The translations under genes were made by a program, and so were the position numbers. From contig JANQGC010000091.1 in NCBI GenBank assembly GCA_028277515.1, positions 1-64,000 of the forward strand: a stretch of 64,000 bases of DNA, read 5' to 3'. Below the pieces are notes generated by a model. That model saw only the letters and a list, made by a program, of their open reading frames with translations. It did no database searches and was not told where the DNA came from. This document shows positions 18,375 to 28,929 of the stretch, piece after piece. Positions within the stretch are counted from its first letter, which is position 1. Every line of letters starts with the position of its first letter. Source of the DNA: Anaerolineae bacterium (GTDB taxonomy: Bacteria > Chloroflexota > Anaerolineae > Promineifilales > Promineifilaceae).

Positions 18375-19586
18375 TCATACCCGTTCTATAATTGTGGCGA
18401 TGCCCATACCGCCCCCAACACAAAGCGTCACTAACGCTGTTTCTAAATCCGACCGTTCAAGCTCGTCTAGAACTGTTCCCAATAGCATAGCGCCCGTCGC
18501 ACCTAATGGATGGCCCATCGCGATGGCTCCGCCGTTGACATTGAGGTTTTCTGTTCCTTCGATTTTCAAATCACGCATGAAACGCAGAACGACTGACGCG
18601 AATGCTTCATTCACTTCAAACAGGTCGATATCCGCCGGCTGCATGCCTGCCATTTGTAATGCTTTGTTGGACGCCGGTCCCGGTCCAATGAGCATAATAG
18701 TTGGTTCTGTGCCGACTAAGGCCGTGGATACGATGCGCGCGCGGGGCTTTAAACCCAACGATTCTCCTTTTTCCTTAGAACCGACCAATACAAGAGCGGC
18801 GCCATCGACAATGCCTGAAGAGTTGCCCGCCGTATGCACATGATTGATTTTTTCCACTTCCGGATAAACCTGTTGGGCAGTGGCGTCAAACCCCATGTCA
18901 CCCATTGTGGCGAAAACAGGTGTCAAATTTGCCAGGCCTTCAAATGTGGTGTCGCGACGGATATGTTCGTCTTTGTCGAGAATAAGTAAACCATTTTGAT
19001 CTGTTATGGGCACGATTGATCGAGCGAAATATCCCTTATCTGCTGCGAACCCTGCCCGCTGTTGTGACTGCAAGGCATAGCGATCCACATCCTGGCGGGT
19101 GAATCCCTCAATGGTGGCGATGAGGTCTGCTCCGATCCCCTGGGGCACGAAGTTGATTTTGCTGGTTACCTTGGGATCAAGCATCATGGCTCCTCCGTCC
19201 GACCCCATAGGCACGCGGGACATGGACTCGACCCCGCCGGCGACGATCAGATTTTCCCAACCCGAGCGTACCTTCATGGCTGCTAAATTCACGGTTTCAA
19301 GCCCGGATGCACAAAAGCGATTGATTTGCATGCCGGGGATATCCACATCCCAGCCTGCATAGAGCACGGCCGTCCGGGCAATATCGGCCCCTTGATCGCC
19401 CAGCGGTGTGACACAGCCAATCACCACATCATCCACTTCAGAAGTGTCTAATTGATGGCGCTGCTGCATTTCACGAAGGAGAGTAGCCAGTAAATCCACG
19501 GGGGCGACTTCATATAAGGCGCCATTGCTCTTGCCACGGCCGCGAGGAGTGCGGAGCGCATCGTAAATATAAGCCTCTGTTGCCAT
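18375..19586 (-). CDS. fadI: Acetyl-CoA acyltransferase (thiolase)
   Basis: A 403-residue thiolase that cleaves 3-ketoacyl-CoA with CoA to give acetyl-CoA. The acyl-accepting Cys is C92 in [12 protein letters not shown]. The general-base loops are [15 protein letters not shown] (His about 353) and TLCVGGGMG (Cys about 392). It is the first gene of the beta-oxidation operon with the hydratase/dehydrogenase right behind it. The symbol is by analogy with fadI/fadA; degradative use is inferred from that pairing. Confidence 0.92.
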   Translation of the reverse strand: MATEAYIYDALRTPRGRGKSNGALYEVAPVDLLATLLREMQQRHQLDTSEVDDVVIGCVTPLGDQGADIARTAVLYAGWDVDIPGMQINRFCASGLETVNLAAMKVRSGWENLIVAGGVESMSRVPMGSDGGAMMLDPKVTSKINFVPQGIGADLIATIEGFTRQDVDRYALQSQQRAGFAADKGYFARSIVPITDQNGLLILDKDEHIRRDTTFEGLANLTPVFATMGDMGFDATAQQVYPEVEKINHVHTAGNSSGIVDGAALVLVGSKEKGESLGLKPRARIVSTALVGTEPTIMLIGPGPASNKALQMAGMQPADIDLFEVNEAFASVVLRFMRDLKIEGTENLNVNGGAIAMGHPLGATGAMLLGTVLDELERSDLETALVTLCVGGGMGIATIIERV

Positions 19587-19650
19587 CAGATCTCCCTTGA
19601 AATTTGACTCCTAAAGATAGCCTACGAGTTTAAAAGTAATTTGAGAAAAA

Positions 19651-20979
19651 TCAAGGTAGAGCGCTCACCGGATGGAGCTTCAAAATCCGGATATCCGGGG
19701 CAAGGATTTTTCTCGTTCGCCATAGTAGAAAAATAACTTCGCAAAGGACAGCCACATTTAAGGCAATTGCTGCTGTGGACAAGCCCGGAGATTGCGAAAC
19801 GATCCCAATCGTCAGAGTAAGCGCCGTCATAGCCAGGTTAATGGCCATTCCCAAATTGACTTCCCTGGTGACGCCCTCTTTAATCAATAATCCACGCAGC
19901 CAAGAAACCAGGATTGATAAAGCTGGGAACAACAGAAATAGTGCCAGGCTGGATTGGGTCAAATCTCCAACGAGCGGTTCCATATCTTGGATGACAAAGA
20001 TATAGAACGTTGACAAAGGGGTCAAGATGAAGATAGCCATGAAAGCAGTTAAGACGCCCACCAGGATGAGTGTGAAGCGGCGAATAGGCTCGAATGTTTT
20101 AATTCCCTTACTGAGAGCAATAACAACTTCCGGCCAGGCAAAGGCCGCCGCCCGTGAAAGCAGCGTGATTTGAAATAGCACCGGCCAGGCAGCCAGTGAG
20201 AGTGTGGGTTGGTCCAGCCGGGCCAGGCTGAAGGTGACCATCGGCTGGGCTAGCAGGGCCAGCAGCGATGTAAGAGCTAAGGGTAAATGAAACCAGAATA
20301 ATTTGCTGTAGCTCAGCGGTTCTTCCTCGGAAATTGGGCTTTCAGGACTGAGCTGGTTGTTTAGTATAGGTTGAACAGCAATTGTGGCGTAAATTGCCTC
20401 GGCGATAACACCAGCCATGAGGGCCGTGCTGCCAATAATTACCCCGGCGAAATCAGTGTAAAAAGCCAACATCAAGGCCGTTCCACCTGAGGAGATTAAG
20501 CGAACAGCGGTACCCCAGGCCACTTTTCGCGTCTGGCCAAAATGAATCAAAACACCTTGTAGAAAGCGCCTCCAGGCGATGGCTGCCGTCCACAATGTCA
20601 TAATTTGCAAGCCGAGCCTGACCCATTGGGCGACTTCCAGGGGGGTCTGCATTAATTTAACGATTACCCAGTCAAATAGTGGAGTGAAGGCGAGGGCCAC
20701 GGCGACAGCCGTTAAAAATATGGTCCAATGGATGGTAAAGCGCCGGACGAGTAAAAAGGATGGTCGATCTTTAACAACGGCTGTTGAGGTAGAAAGCAAG
20801 GCGATGATGGGACTTTCAATGGTGACGGAAAGACTGACGACAATTCCTTGCGCCGCCAACATGATAACCTCATCTGGTAACCGATTGATGATAGTGCTGA
20901 CAAAAGGCCCTTCTGAAGCCATTAACAACCAACTGGCGAATAAGGGCAACCAAAACCAAAAAATAGTGCGCTGTTTCAT
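19651..20979 (-). CDS. Polytopic MOP-like transporter (ANKH/MATE-like)
   Basis: A protein of about 440 residues with 11-12 hydrophobic segments and no soluble domain. The start FWFWLPLFASWLLMASEGPF and the paired six-helix pattern recall the MOP flippase superfamily, in particular ANKH-like members. ATG at 20979 with AGGTTTTGT just upstream is chosen over the frame start at 21024. Substrate unknown; phosphate or citrate export or lipid flipping are possible. It is divergent from the SDR gene at 21092. Confidence 0.6.
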   Translation of the reverse strand: MKQRTIFWFWLPLFASWLLMASEGPFVSTIINRLPDEVIMLAAQGIVVSLSVTIESPIIALLSTSTAVVKDRPSFLLVRRFTIHWTIFLTAVAVALAFTPLFDWVIVKLMQTPLEVAQWVRLGLQIMTLWTAAIAWRRFLQGVLIHFGQTRKVAWGTAVRLISSGGTALMLAFYTDFAGVIIGSTALMAGVIAEAIYATIAVQPILNNQLSPESPISEEEPLSYSKLFWFHLPLALTSLLALLAQPMVTFSLARLDQPTLSLAAWPVLFQITLLSRAAAFAWPEVVIALSKGIKTFEPIRRFTLILVGVLTAFMAIFILTPLSTFYIFVIQDMEPLVGDLTQSSLALFLLFPALSILVSWLRGLLIKEGVTREVNLGMAINLAMTALTLTIGIVSQSPGLSTAAIALNVAVLCEVIFLLWRTRKILAPDIRILKLHPVSALP

Positions 20980-21091
20980 ACAAAACCTGATGATAGAGTA
21001 CAAGTAAGCAGGCCAGTATACCAACAGGCCAGGTTACGGGAAATGGAAAACATGCTAAACTCATGATATTTCAAAAAATCTATGGAGAAAT

Positions 21092-22108
21092 ATGCGTAAA
21101 AGAGTTGTATTGATTACCGGAGCGGCCGGGGAAATTGGCCAGGCATTGATTCAGTATTATGGTGAACAAGGTAATAGTCAGCTTCTTACTCTTGATCTAA
21201 ATCCCCTTCCGGATGAATTAAGAGGGATGTCAACACACATTATTGGTGATGTGTTAGATCAAAAGCTGTTCGCTCGCCTGGTCACGGAATACCAGATTGA
21301 TATGGTGTTTCATATGGCTGCATTATTATCAACACGATGTGAATTTGCTCCCGACCTTGCCCATCAAGTGAATGTGAACGGTACTTTGAATTTGCTGCAG
21401 CTAATGGCCGATCAAACCCAAAGGCGGGGAGTCCCTGTCAAATTTATTTTTCCCAGTTCTGTGGCTGCATACGGTATGCCTGATTTAGAAACGAAAGCGC
21501 GCGACCGGAATGTTCGTGAGTGGGACTGGAATTATCCGGCGACAATGTATGGCTGTAATAAACTGTACTGCGAGATTTTAGGCAATTACTATGGGCAACA
21601 TTACTTACAATTGGCTGAAAGCAGGCCAACGATGCTTGATTTCAGAAGCCTTCGTTTCCCAGGTTTAATCAGCGCTTTTACCGTCCCCTCTGGTGGAACT
21701 ACGGATTATGGACCGGAGATGTTGCATGCTGCAGCACAAGGAAAACCATATGCCTGTTTCGTACGCGAAGACACCGTCCTGCCCTTCATGGCTATGCCTG
21801 ATGCGGTAAAATCGTTGCTGTTGGTGGCAGATGCCCCTCGCGAAAATCTAAGACGTGCGGTTTACAATGTGACCAGCTTCAGTCTTTCCGCGGCCGATTT
21901 CCATAGTAGAGTCCAACAAGCATTTCCCGATGCGGAGATTTCATTTCAACCCGATGAACGAAGGCAGCGCATTGTTGATAGCTGGCCAGGTGGGATGAAT
22001 GACAAAGCCGCTCAGCGAGATTTGGGATGGCAGCCGGATTATGATATTGATCGAGCTTTCGATGATTACCTGATTCCCAATATCATCAAGCGCTATCGTC
22101 AAAGTTGA
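21092..22108 (+). CDS. NAD-dependent epimerase, threonine-dehydrogenase-like SDR
   Basis: A 338-residue extended SDR. VLITGAAGEIGQALIQYY (6-23) is the NAD loop, HMAALLSTRCE the substrate loop, FPSSVAAYG the serine element and YGCNKLYCE the Y-x3-K catalytic pair. FRSLRFPGLISA and TTDYGPEMLHAA match the L-threonine 3-dehydrogenase/epimerase-like branch, which oxidises threonine to 2-amino-3-ketobutyrate. An alternative nucleotide-sugar role is possible. GGAG lies 5 bases before the ATG. It ends 13 bases from the convergent CoA-transferase gene. Confidence 0.82.
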   Translation: MRKRVVLITGAAGEIGQALIQYYGEQGNSQLLTLDLNPLPDELRGMSTHIIGDVLDQKLFARLVTEYQIDMVFHMAALLSTRCEFAPDLAHQVNVNGTLNLLQLMADQTQRRGVPVKFIFPSSVAAYGMPDLETKARDRNVREWDWNYPATMYGCNKLYCEILGNYYGQHYLQLAESRPTMLDFRSLRFPGLISAFTVPSGGTTDYGPEMLHAAAQGKPYACFVREDTVLPFMAMPDAVKSLLLVADAPRENLRRAVYNVTSFSLSAADFHSRVQQAFPDAEISFQPDERRQRIVDSWPGGMNDKAAQRDLGWQPDYDIDRAFDDYLIPNIIKRYRQS

Positions 22109-22121
22109 ACATAGGACTGTT

Positions 22122-23309
22122 CTAAAAAATATCCGCCTTTTCAAACTCGGCAATTTGCTCCGGGGAAAAGCCGAAAGTGACCTCTAATATTTCATGGGTA
22201 TGTTCACCTAAAAGAGGGGCAGGCCGGCGAATATTTCCTGGGGTCTCACTTAGCTTGATGGGAATTCCAGGCAAAAATGTCTTGCCGGCTTTTGGGTGGT
22301 CGACTTCTACAATCATTTCTCGCGCAATGACCTGGGGATCTGCAATCACTTGATCGACGGAGTTGATGGGTCCATTTGGTACACCCGCCAGGTCCAAAAT
22401 TTCTCGCCATTCGTTTGTAGTTTTTTGACGGGTTTTGTCTGATATCAATGGTTTTAGGAGGGACTGATTTTCCGTCCTCTGTGTATTGGATAAGAATCGT
22501 GGGTCGTTGATCAATTCGTCTAGTCCCAAGGATTTGCAAAGTTTGGCCCATAGCATATTGTTCCCGGCGGCGATCATGAGCTGACCATCGGCCGTTTCAA
22601 ACGGTTCAAATGGTGTAATTGCCGGATGCCGGTTGCCCATCGGTCCTGGAACTTCACCGGCGGCCGTGTACCTGGCTATTGCGTTTTCCAAAATAGCCAC
22701 TTGAGAGTCCAGCATAGATACGTCCACCAGTTGCCCCTGGCCTGTTTTCTGGCGATGCGTGACGGCCGCTAAGATACCGATGGCAGCGAACAAACCGGCA
22801 ATAATATCGCCAATGGAGGAGCCGACCCTGGTAGGCTTCCCATTCGCTTGTCCGGTGATGCTCATGATTCCACCCATCGCCTGAACGATAGCATCATAGG
22901 CTGGACGGCGGCTGTATGGCCCGGTTTGACCAAAGCCGGAGGCGGCAGCGTAAATTAATTGAGGATTGATTTTCAAAAGGGTCTCATAATCAAGACCTAA
23001 TCGTTCCATTGTGCCCGGCCGGAAATTTTCGACCACGATGTCAACCTTTTCAACCATTTGCAAGAAAACCTCTTTCCCAATTTCTGCCTTCAGGTTGAGG
23101 GTCATACTGCGCTTGTTGCGATTCAGACTCATGAAGTAAGCACTTTCACTATTCATATGCGGTGGAAATGCACGCGCATCATCTCCCATCCCTGGCATTT
23201 CTATTTTAATTACTTCCGCGCCGAGATCTGCGAGGATCATTGTTGTATATGGACCTACCAGTACGCGTGTTAAATCAAGAACACGTAGCCCTTCCAGAGC
23301 CAAAGTCAT
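22122..23309 (-). CDS. Class III CoA-transferase (CaiB/BaiF/Frc family)
   Basis: A 395-residue family III CoA-transferase. The start LEGLRVLDLTRVLVGPYTTMILADLGAEVIKIE is diagnostic. SLNRNKRSMTLNLK and the catalytic Asp in VDVSMLDSQ follow, then the C-terminal QVIAREMIVEVDHPKAG block. It moves CoA between carboxylic acids, for example formyl-, succinyl- or carnitine-type substrates, which are not readable here. Together with the beta-oxidation genes it points to catabolism of organic acids. Confidence 0.92.
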   Translation of the reverse strand: MTLALEGLRVLDLTRVLVGPYTTMILADLGAEVIKIEMPGMGDDARAFPPHMNSESAYFMSLNRNKRSMTLNLKAEIGKEVFLQMVEKVDIVVENFRPGTMERLGLDYETLLKINPQLIYAAASGFGQTGPYSRRPAYDAIVQAMGGIMSITGQANGKPTRVGSSIGDIIAGLFAAIGILAAVTHRQKTGQGQLVDVSMLDSQVAILENAIARYTAAGEVPGPMGNRHPAITPFEPFETADGQLMIAAGNNMLWAKLCKSLGLDELINDPRFLSNTQRTENQSLLKPLISDKTRQKTTNEWREILDLAGVPNGPINSVDQVIADPQVIAREMIVEVDHPKAGKTFLPGIPIKLSETPGNIRRPAPLLGEHTHEILEVTFGFSPEQIAEFEKADIF

Positions 23310-23386
23310 TGTGAACTCCTATCATTGGTCTAAAAAATGACAGATTTAGATCAATGCTAAATAAATGTGAAATATGCTATAGCAAT

Positions 23387-23416
23387 TTGACCGGTTTTGC
23401 TAATGTGGTATGTAAT
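23387..23416 (+). promoter_or_regulatory. Sigma-70-type promoter of the cyclase gene
   Basis: TTGACC (23387-23392), an 18-base spacer and TGTAAT (23411-23416) precede the ATG at 23480. That gene also has a strong AGGAG 7 bases before its start. Confidence 0.5.
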
Positions 23417-23479
23417 AAAGACGATCCTGGAAAAGTGTAATAAACTAAGCAAACCGAAATGAAAAGTAAGGAGATCTAA

Positions 23480-24355
23480 ATGAAATTTATTGATTTAACG
23501 ATTCCACTGGGTATAGGGACCCCACCCTGGCCAACTTATGAACCCCTACAAGTAAAATATTTCAAAAGATTGGCACCCAATGGCGCCAATGGACAGGTGG
23601 TTTCGCACAGTAATCATGTCGGTACACACCTGGATGGTGAGATTCATTTTTATACCCCTGGCAAGGATATCGCCGGTTTAGATTTTGACTTTTTAGCGGG
23701 TGAGGCGGCTATTGTTGACCTCAGCGATTGCTGTGGCGACTTCGATATTTATACGCCGGAGATGATTGAAGAGCGAGTGGAGGTTCGCAAGGGGGATATT
23801 TTGATCATTCATACTGGTTATCATCATTTTGGATGGGATCAGCCTTATGGTAATGAAGTGCGGTATATGGTCATGCACCCTGGACCTGATGCGCGCTTTG
23901 CCCGGTGGTGTGAGGAGAAAGAAATTAAATGGATTGGCGTTGATTGTGGCAGCGCCGATCATCCCATGAATACTAAAATCAGAGATTGGATGCCCGCTTT
24001 GGCTGAAGATTGTGACCAATATTTCCAGGATAAGTTTGGTAAAGGATTAACTGAGGTGTTCACTCAAGATATGTACCAAATGATGCATTTATGGATGTTC
24101 CCTAAAGGTATCATTCATGCGGAGTGTGTTGGTGGGGACATTGACCTTGTTGTCAACCGCCGGGTTCAGGTCGGCTGCTTTCCCTGGCGTTTTGTTGATG
24201 GTGAAGCAAGTATCGCGCGCATTGTGGCTATGGTCGAAGATGACGAATACGAGGAGCTAATGGCGCGAAAGGCTGAACTTCCCAAGACTCGTTTTGGCGA
24301 CTGTTACGACCCCGAACATGTGCAGCGTCTTGGAGGACGCGGCCGAACGTATTAG
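23480..24355 (+). CDS. Cyclase-family / kynurenine-formamidase-like hydrolase
   Basis: A 291-residue protein of the cyclase family, metal-dependent amidohydrolases such as kynurenine formamidase and isatin hydrolase. The metal site HSNHVGTHLDGEIHF (HxGTHxD) is complete. VRKGDILIIHTGYHH and KWIGVDCGSADHP are typical later blocks. It probably hydrolyses an N-formyl or cyclic amide compound in the cytoplasm. It has its own promoter and ribosome binding site and is divergent from the CoA-transferase gene. Confidence 0.85.
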   Translation: MKFIDLTIPLGIGTPPWPTYEPLQVKYFKRLAPNGANGQVVSHSNHVGTHLDGEIHFYTPGKDIAGLDFDFLAGEAAIVDLSDCCGDFDIYTPEMIEERVEVRKGDILIIHTGYHHFGWDQPYGNEVRYMVMHPGPDARFARWCEEKEIKWIGVDCGSADHPMNTKIRDWMPALAEDCDQYFQDKFGKGLTEVFTQDMYQMMHLWMFPKGIIHAECVGGDIDLVVNRRVQVGCFPWRFVDGEASIARIVAMVEDDEYEELMARKAELPKTRFGDCYDPEHVQRLGGRGRTY

Positions 24356-24410
24356 TTTTCTGATGTATTACATTGAAATATTCTCATTTGCATAACATGA
24401 CTTTCCCCAT

Positions 24411-25790
24411 ATGAGCAAGATTGAAAATTTGGCAAAACGGCCGATTCCTCTCATTTCTTTAATTGGCGCCTTTATTATGGGCGCCTTTAGCTGGTATATC
24501 CTCTCCTATTGGCGCCGATTACTTGGCCTGCCCCCGATCGTCAAAACGAGGCAGGAAGGGCGGGTTGAAGCCCATCTTTCACAACAAGAAAAGGCGATTC
24601 AAATCGCATCGGCCAATCTTCGTGCCGGTATCGAAAGAAGAACCCTACCTGATGGCAGAAGGAGAACAGTGCTTTGTGCAGGCATGCGCAATTTTCGGGA
24701 ACCTTGGGCAAGAGATTTTAGCTTCGCCAGTTTCGGACTGATGGAATTAAATGAACTGCGGGCAATGAGAGAGACATTGGAAGTGTTTTTAATAAATCAG
24801 ACAGAAACGGGTCAATTTCCAGTAAAAGTTCATTCAACGAATATTTTTGACCGTTTTTTGATTTCACTCTTTGGCCGGCAGCAGCCGATTGATCCCCCCA
24901 TCCGCCCAAAGTACATTACGGCTCATAACACAGTTTCTCTTGACGGGAATGCTCTAATTGTCATTGCTGCATTATTGTATCTGCAAAAAGTCGATGATCG
25001 GTCTTTTTTTGAACATTTCAAGGCGGAATTAATCAAGGGCTTACACTGGCTGAAAAATCACGACATCAGTGAGGGAGGACTATTAAACCAAGGTGCCTAT
25101 ACGGACTGGGCAGATAGCGTAAGTCGGGTTGGCAAGGTACTTTATACCAACGTGCTTTATTGGAAGGCTCTACATGACTTTGCCATCGTCGCCGAAAAAT
25201 ATGGTGATTATAATGAGGGGAGAAAATTCGGTGAAGAGGCAATGCAGTTGAAGGCAGCTATTAACGATCATTTTTGGCGTCAAGACCTGGGATATTTCAT
25301 CACCAGCAGCCAGTTTGAATTATTGAACAGCGACGGGAACCTGTTAGCTGTAGCCTGGAAATTAGCTTCTGAGACGCAGGGACATAGGATTCTCGATAAT
25401 ATGAGGCGCATGCGTATGGCTGATCCGGTTCCGACCCAGGTAACAGACCAACCTTATGGCTCGCAATATATTGCCATTGAAAATAGACTGGGCGGTATTG
25501 CGCATTATCATACCAGTGCTGCCTGGTTGTGGTTGGGTGGTTGGCATGTGGTCGCCCTGGTGCAGATGGGCAGGCTGGAGGAAGCCAAAGAGCTTCTGGA
25601 GAGGATGGATAGAGTTATTGTTCGGGATGGAGTTGTACATGAGGTTTATGGAGAGGACGGCCATCCATTGAAGAGTTTTTGGTATGCATCAGAAGCTCCC
25701 TTAACCTGGAGCGCGGGAGTCTTTGTATACGCCCATTCTGTTTATAAACGTCGAATAGAGTGGGCAGATAGTGAAAAAGAGAGATTATGA
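24411..25790 (+). CDS. (alpha/alpha)6 glycosidase, debranching/invertase-like, with N-terminal TM
   Basis: A 459-residue protein. Residues 10-32 are a hydrophobic segment (LISLIGAFIMGAFSWYIL). The rest is a six-hairpin glycosidase domain: FREPWARDFSFASFG carries the acidic catalytic-type Asp, with further conserved blocks TETGQFPVKV, HNTVSLDGNAL, GAYTDWADS and YHTSAAWLWLGGWHVVALV. This resembles amylo-alpha-1,6-glucosidase and GH100-type invertases. The real substrate is unknown; the membrane anchor hints at cell-surface carbohydrate. It overlaps the convergent GH3 gene by 6 bases. Confidence 0.7.
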   Translation: MSKIENLAKRPIPLISLIGAFIMGAFSWYILSYWRRLLGLPPIVKTRQEGRVEAHLSQQEKAIQIASANLRAGIERRTLPDGRRRTVLCAGMRNFREPWARDFSFASFGLMELNELRAMRETLEVFLINQTETGQFPVKVHSTNIFDRFLISLFGRQQPIDPPIRPKYITAHNTVSLDGNALIVIAALLYLQKVDDRSFFEHFKAELIKGLHWLKNHDISEGGLLNQGAYTDWADSVSRVGKVLYTNVLYWKALHDFAIVAEKYGDYNEGRKFGEEAMQLKAAINDHFWRQDLGYFITSSQFELLNSDGNLLAVAWKLASETQGHRILDNMRRMRMADPVPTQVTDQPYGSQYIAIENRLGGIAHYHTSAAWLWLGGWHVVALVQMGRLEEAKELLERMDRVIVRDGVVHEVYGEDGHPLKSFWYASEAPLTWSAGVFVYAHSVYKRRIEWADSEKERL

Positions 25791-28727
25791 AAGGCGGGGT
25801 GAGTAAATAGCCCGGAAGAGAAACCATCCGGCGAGTCCTCCGGCCAGCGTTGTTAGAAGAGCTGACCAATTGCCTAAACTCTCAAGCAGTGTCGAACCAG
25901 GCAAACCCAGCATGAAATAAATGTAAAACAATAAGGCACCAATTACTGCCCAAAGTGTGTGGCTTGTTCGATCCTGTAAACCTTCATCATCTTGTCCAAC
26001 GAACAATGTGCCGATAATGACAACAATTAAGCCTGTAAACATTGTCAGTAGCATTTCCAATTCAGATAAACCAATTCGAATGCCCGGCTCTCGCGGGACA
26101 GGCGGTGGTTCCGGTGTGGCCGTAGGGGCGATAGTTGGCGTTGCTGTAGGGGTTGCCGTGGGTTCAGGAGTATTTGTTGGTGTGGGGGTTGCGGTTGGGA
26201 TCGATGTAGGGACGATGATCGCCACCTGGGCTTCATCTTCAATAGAAATATCAACTTCTTGCGAGATTTCTGCTTCTCCTGATTGGGCAGTAATCCGAAA
26301 TTGGCCTGGGCCTGTTTGTGCCGCTAAAACATAATCTAGCCTGGCCATGCCATCTTCGGTTGGAACCTCGGCGATAATATTGATTGTTCCCTGAATGCGG
26401 TCACTCTGGATAAACTGTACGATCGTGCCATTGGGTACGGGGTTGCCATTTTTATCCACTATGATCCCGGTTTGTAGGTGTAGGGTGTCGCCTATTGCAG
26501 CGTCAAGGGGCGCCTGGCTTGGTGGCGCTTGTATATCCTCCCCACTAACGATAAAGAGTTCAATGATCTGGAGCGGATCGGGCTGGGTTTGGGAAAATAA
26601 ATTATAACCGGTTCCGTTTATGCTAACCGGCGGCGATCCAACTAAAGGTGTTTCTTGAAATAAGGCACGCACGGCCGTGTCGATAAAACGATCGACCGTA
26701 CTGTAGATTCCATAATAAGCCGTCAATTTACTGATGTCTGTTGTATCAAGATAATAGGGTGCGTCCAAGGCAAAAACAATAATATTGGCGTTGCTGATGA
26801 TATCCGGTCTTTCCGCAAGAAAGCGATTCAATGCCTGCGTATCTTCTTTGTTATCAAGTTGGCCGAAAAGGATCCAATCGACGTCCCTTAAAGCTTCCTG
26901 CACCAAAAAATCGGCCGGGGGGGTAGGGGTTAAGAAAGGTGTCGCAGTTTCGGCCGGTTCCTCAATGGTTAATGTAGGTGTGATTTCAGGTGTAGGTAAA
27001 AATATGGGACCGCTGCCCGCATCTAAAAATTCACCCAAATCCGTGAAAGAAAAACTGCTAATTTGTGTGGGCTGGAGCTGCCCGCTTGCTTCCGGACCAT
27101 AGAGAGCAACCATACGTTCTGCCAATGCTGTTTCACTGACAAATGTTTCAGGCGGACATTCGCTGCATTGGCTGGCATCCCGTACGTCTGTAAAGACGAC
27201 GATATTATCTCCCGGTCCTGGAGGGCTGGGCAATTGTTCCGCTAAATTCTCAAGGCTAGGTGAAATTAAAGTTGTGCTGGCTTGAGCCAGATCAAACAAA
27301 GTTGAGTCACCCTGACCGACCTCATCCATGACCACGGAGGTATCGACGAGAACATTTTCGGAAGAAAAGTCGTCATCATACAGGTCTAGTTTTAATTCCA
27401 GGATACGCAGCACAGCTTCGTCGACCCGCTGTTGGAATGATTGATCGGTATTATACTTTTCTCGAAACCAGGCGATTGTATCTTTTATGTTATCAATTTC
27501 CTCGCTGAAAGGTGCGCCATTCCGTGCAAATTCAGACAAATACAATATGTCATTCCCAGCGAGCAAGGCATCCTTGGCAACTAAACGATGAGGGAATTCC
27601 TGTTCTGTATCATCATAAAAACGGGCTGCACTGCGCGCACCCAATGAATCGGATACAATAATGCCGCCAGATTGCCGCCAGGAATCGAATTCAGGAAGAG
27701 CCATTAAAGTGGTAAGGGCCTGGGGATCAAAACTTACGGGGGCTGTGGTCGCGCGGATATTTCCCTGGAAGCCTTGATAGCGGATATGGGTTGTGAGTAA
27801 ACCATCGACAACGGCCGTTTCATCTGGCGCCTGGCCAGTTACCGCAATAAATGGGGCCAACTCAATTTGTTTCAATTGTTCCAACGATTTCTGAACGGTC
27901 GGTACTTCTTCGCTGGTCGACCGGTCGCTGCTTCCGGTTCCGGGGAAATGCTTGGCGATCACGGCAACACGGTCCTGGCTGCCCTCATGCACACCTGTTG
28001 TATAGGCCTGACCCATTAGCCCTACCCAATACGGATCGCCACCAAACGTTTGGGTTCCAAGATCGGCCGGATTTTGGGGGTTAGGATTTTCCAACACATC
28101 AAGCGATGGCCCGATGAGCATATTGATGCCCACAGTGGATAATTCCTGGCCGGCTATACGGCCAAACTCTTGTGCATAACCTGGCTGCCACGTGGCACCA
28201 ATAGCCATATTCGTGGGTACACCCGTAAATCCAGATAGAATGCGATTGTCGCCATAAGGACTACCATCGTGGTTAGAGGCAATCAGCAGGGGAATGCCTG
28301 TTGTTTCAAGCGTGGGGCCTTGAATGGTTGGTGGTTGGGGCAGGGTGTCGGGTTCTTCATCCTGCACCAGGTTAGTAAAACCTGCCAGGGATAAATTTTG
28401 TAAATCATTGGTGACCTGGGCTATTTGCAATGGCGTGATTTGCGGGTCCCCATAGCCCGAAAAATTGTCATTTTCAGCGAGCAAAAACACCCCACCGATT
28501 TTATAATCAATAATAAGGTCGCGGATGTCGCTTTCTTCGGTGATGGAATCCCCTTGAAAAGTTACCAGAAACAACTGCCCGATCCTTTCCTCGACGCTCA
28601 TCGAGTCCAGTAATGTTTGGGCTTCGTTATCTGATTGGTATGCGGCCAAATTTGCATGTGGTATTCCTAAAGGGAAGACTAATACAAGCAAAAATAGGAT
28701 CCATCCAAAACGCCAGAGTCGGATCAT
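25785..28727 (-). CDS. Large secreted GH3 glycosidase-like protein with TP linker and TM tail
   Basis: A 980-residue protein. It has a signal peptide (1-25), then a GH3 beta-N-acetylhexosaminidase/glucosidase domain (about 40-460): EERIGQLFLVTFQG, GGVFLLAEN, AVIAKHFPGTGSSDRST (the KHFPGxG signature) and the nucleophile Asp in IIVSDSLGA. A second Rossmann-like GH3 C-domain (about 480-700) and an Ig/Big1-like domain (about 730-850) follow, then a Thr/Pro linker and C-terminal membrane segments. In NagZ-type enzymes KH(F/I)PGxG loops bind N-acetylglucosamine, so a cell-wall or chitin-like substrate is likely. Confidence 0.82.
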   Translation of the reverse strand: MIRLWRFGWILFLLVLVFPLGIPHANLAAYQSDNEAQTLLDSMSVEERIGQLFLVTFQGDSITEESDIRDLIIDYKIGGVFLLAENDNFSGYGDPQITPLQIAQVTNDLQNLSLAGFTNLVQDEEPDTLPQPPTIQGPTLETTGIPLLIASNHDGSPYGDNRILSGFTGVPTNMAIGATWQPGYAQEFGRIAGQELSTVGINMLIGPSLDVLENPNPQNPADLGTQTFGGDPYWVGLMGQAYTTGVHEGSQDRVAVIAKHFPGTGSSDRSTSEEVPTVQKSLEQLKQIELAPFIAVTGQAPDETAVVDGLLTTHIRYQGFQGNIRATTAPVSFDPQALTTLMALPEFDSWRQSGGIIVSDSLGARSAARFYDDTEQEFPHRLVAKDALLAGNDILYLSEFARNGAPFSEEIDNIKDTIAWFREKYNTDQSFQQRVDEAVLRILELKLDLYDDDFSSENVLVDTSVVMDEVGQGDSTLFDLAQASTTLISPSLENLAEQLPSPPGPGDNIVVFTDVRDASQCSECPPETFVSETALAERMVALYGPEASGQLQPTQISSFSFTDLGEFLDAGSGPIFLPTPEITPTLTIEEPAETATPFLTPTPPADFLVQEALRDVDWILFGQLDNKEDTQALNRFLAERPDIISNANIIVFALDAPYYLDTTDISKLTAYYGIYSTVDRFIDTAVRALFQETPLVGSPPVSINGTGYNLFSQTQPDPLQIIELFIVSGEDIQAPPSQAPLDAAIGDTLHLQTGIIVDKNGNPVPNGTIVQFIQSDRIQGTINIIAEVPTEDGMARLDYVLAAQTGPGQFRITAQSGEAEISQEVDISIEDEAQVAIIVPTSIPTATPTPTNTPEPTATPTATPTIAPTATPEPPPVPREPGIRIGLSELEMLLTMFTGLIVVIIGTLFVGQDDEGLQDRTSHTLWAVIGALLFYIYFMLGLPGSTLLESLGNWSALLTTLAGGLAGWFLFRAIYSPRLS

Positions 28728-28864
28728 GATTTAGATAAATTGTTTGGGAAAAAGCCCTCAAAAATGAAATTCACATTTAAATTTATTACCGTTAATCTAA
28801 AAGAGGCAAAGCGGCGTTTTTTGCGCATTACGATTAACGTTTACATAGTTGATTATATCGCAGA

Positions 28865-28892
28865 TTGCCTCGCAGAACACCTGTGTTAGAAT
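28865..28892 (+). promoter_or_regulatory. Promoter candidate of the S41 peptidase operon
   Basis: TTGCCT (28865-28870), a 16-base spacer and TAGAAT (28887-28892) give an expected start near 28899. The leader to the ATG (28987) is about 88 bases and contains a terminator hairpin. Confidence 0.4.
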
Positions 28893-28929
28893 GGCATTAA
28901 TCGAAGGACATCCATAACCTGAAAACGTG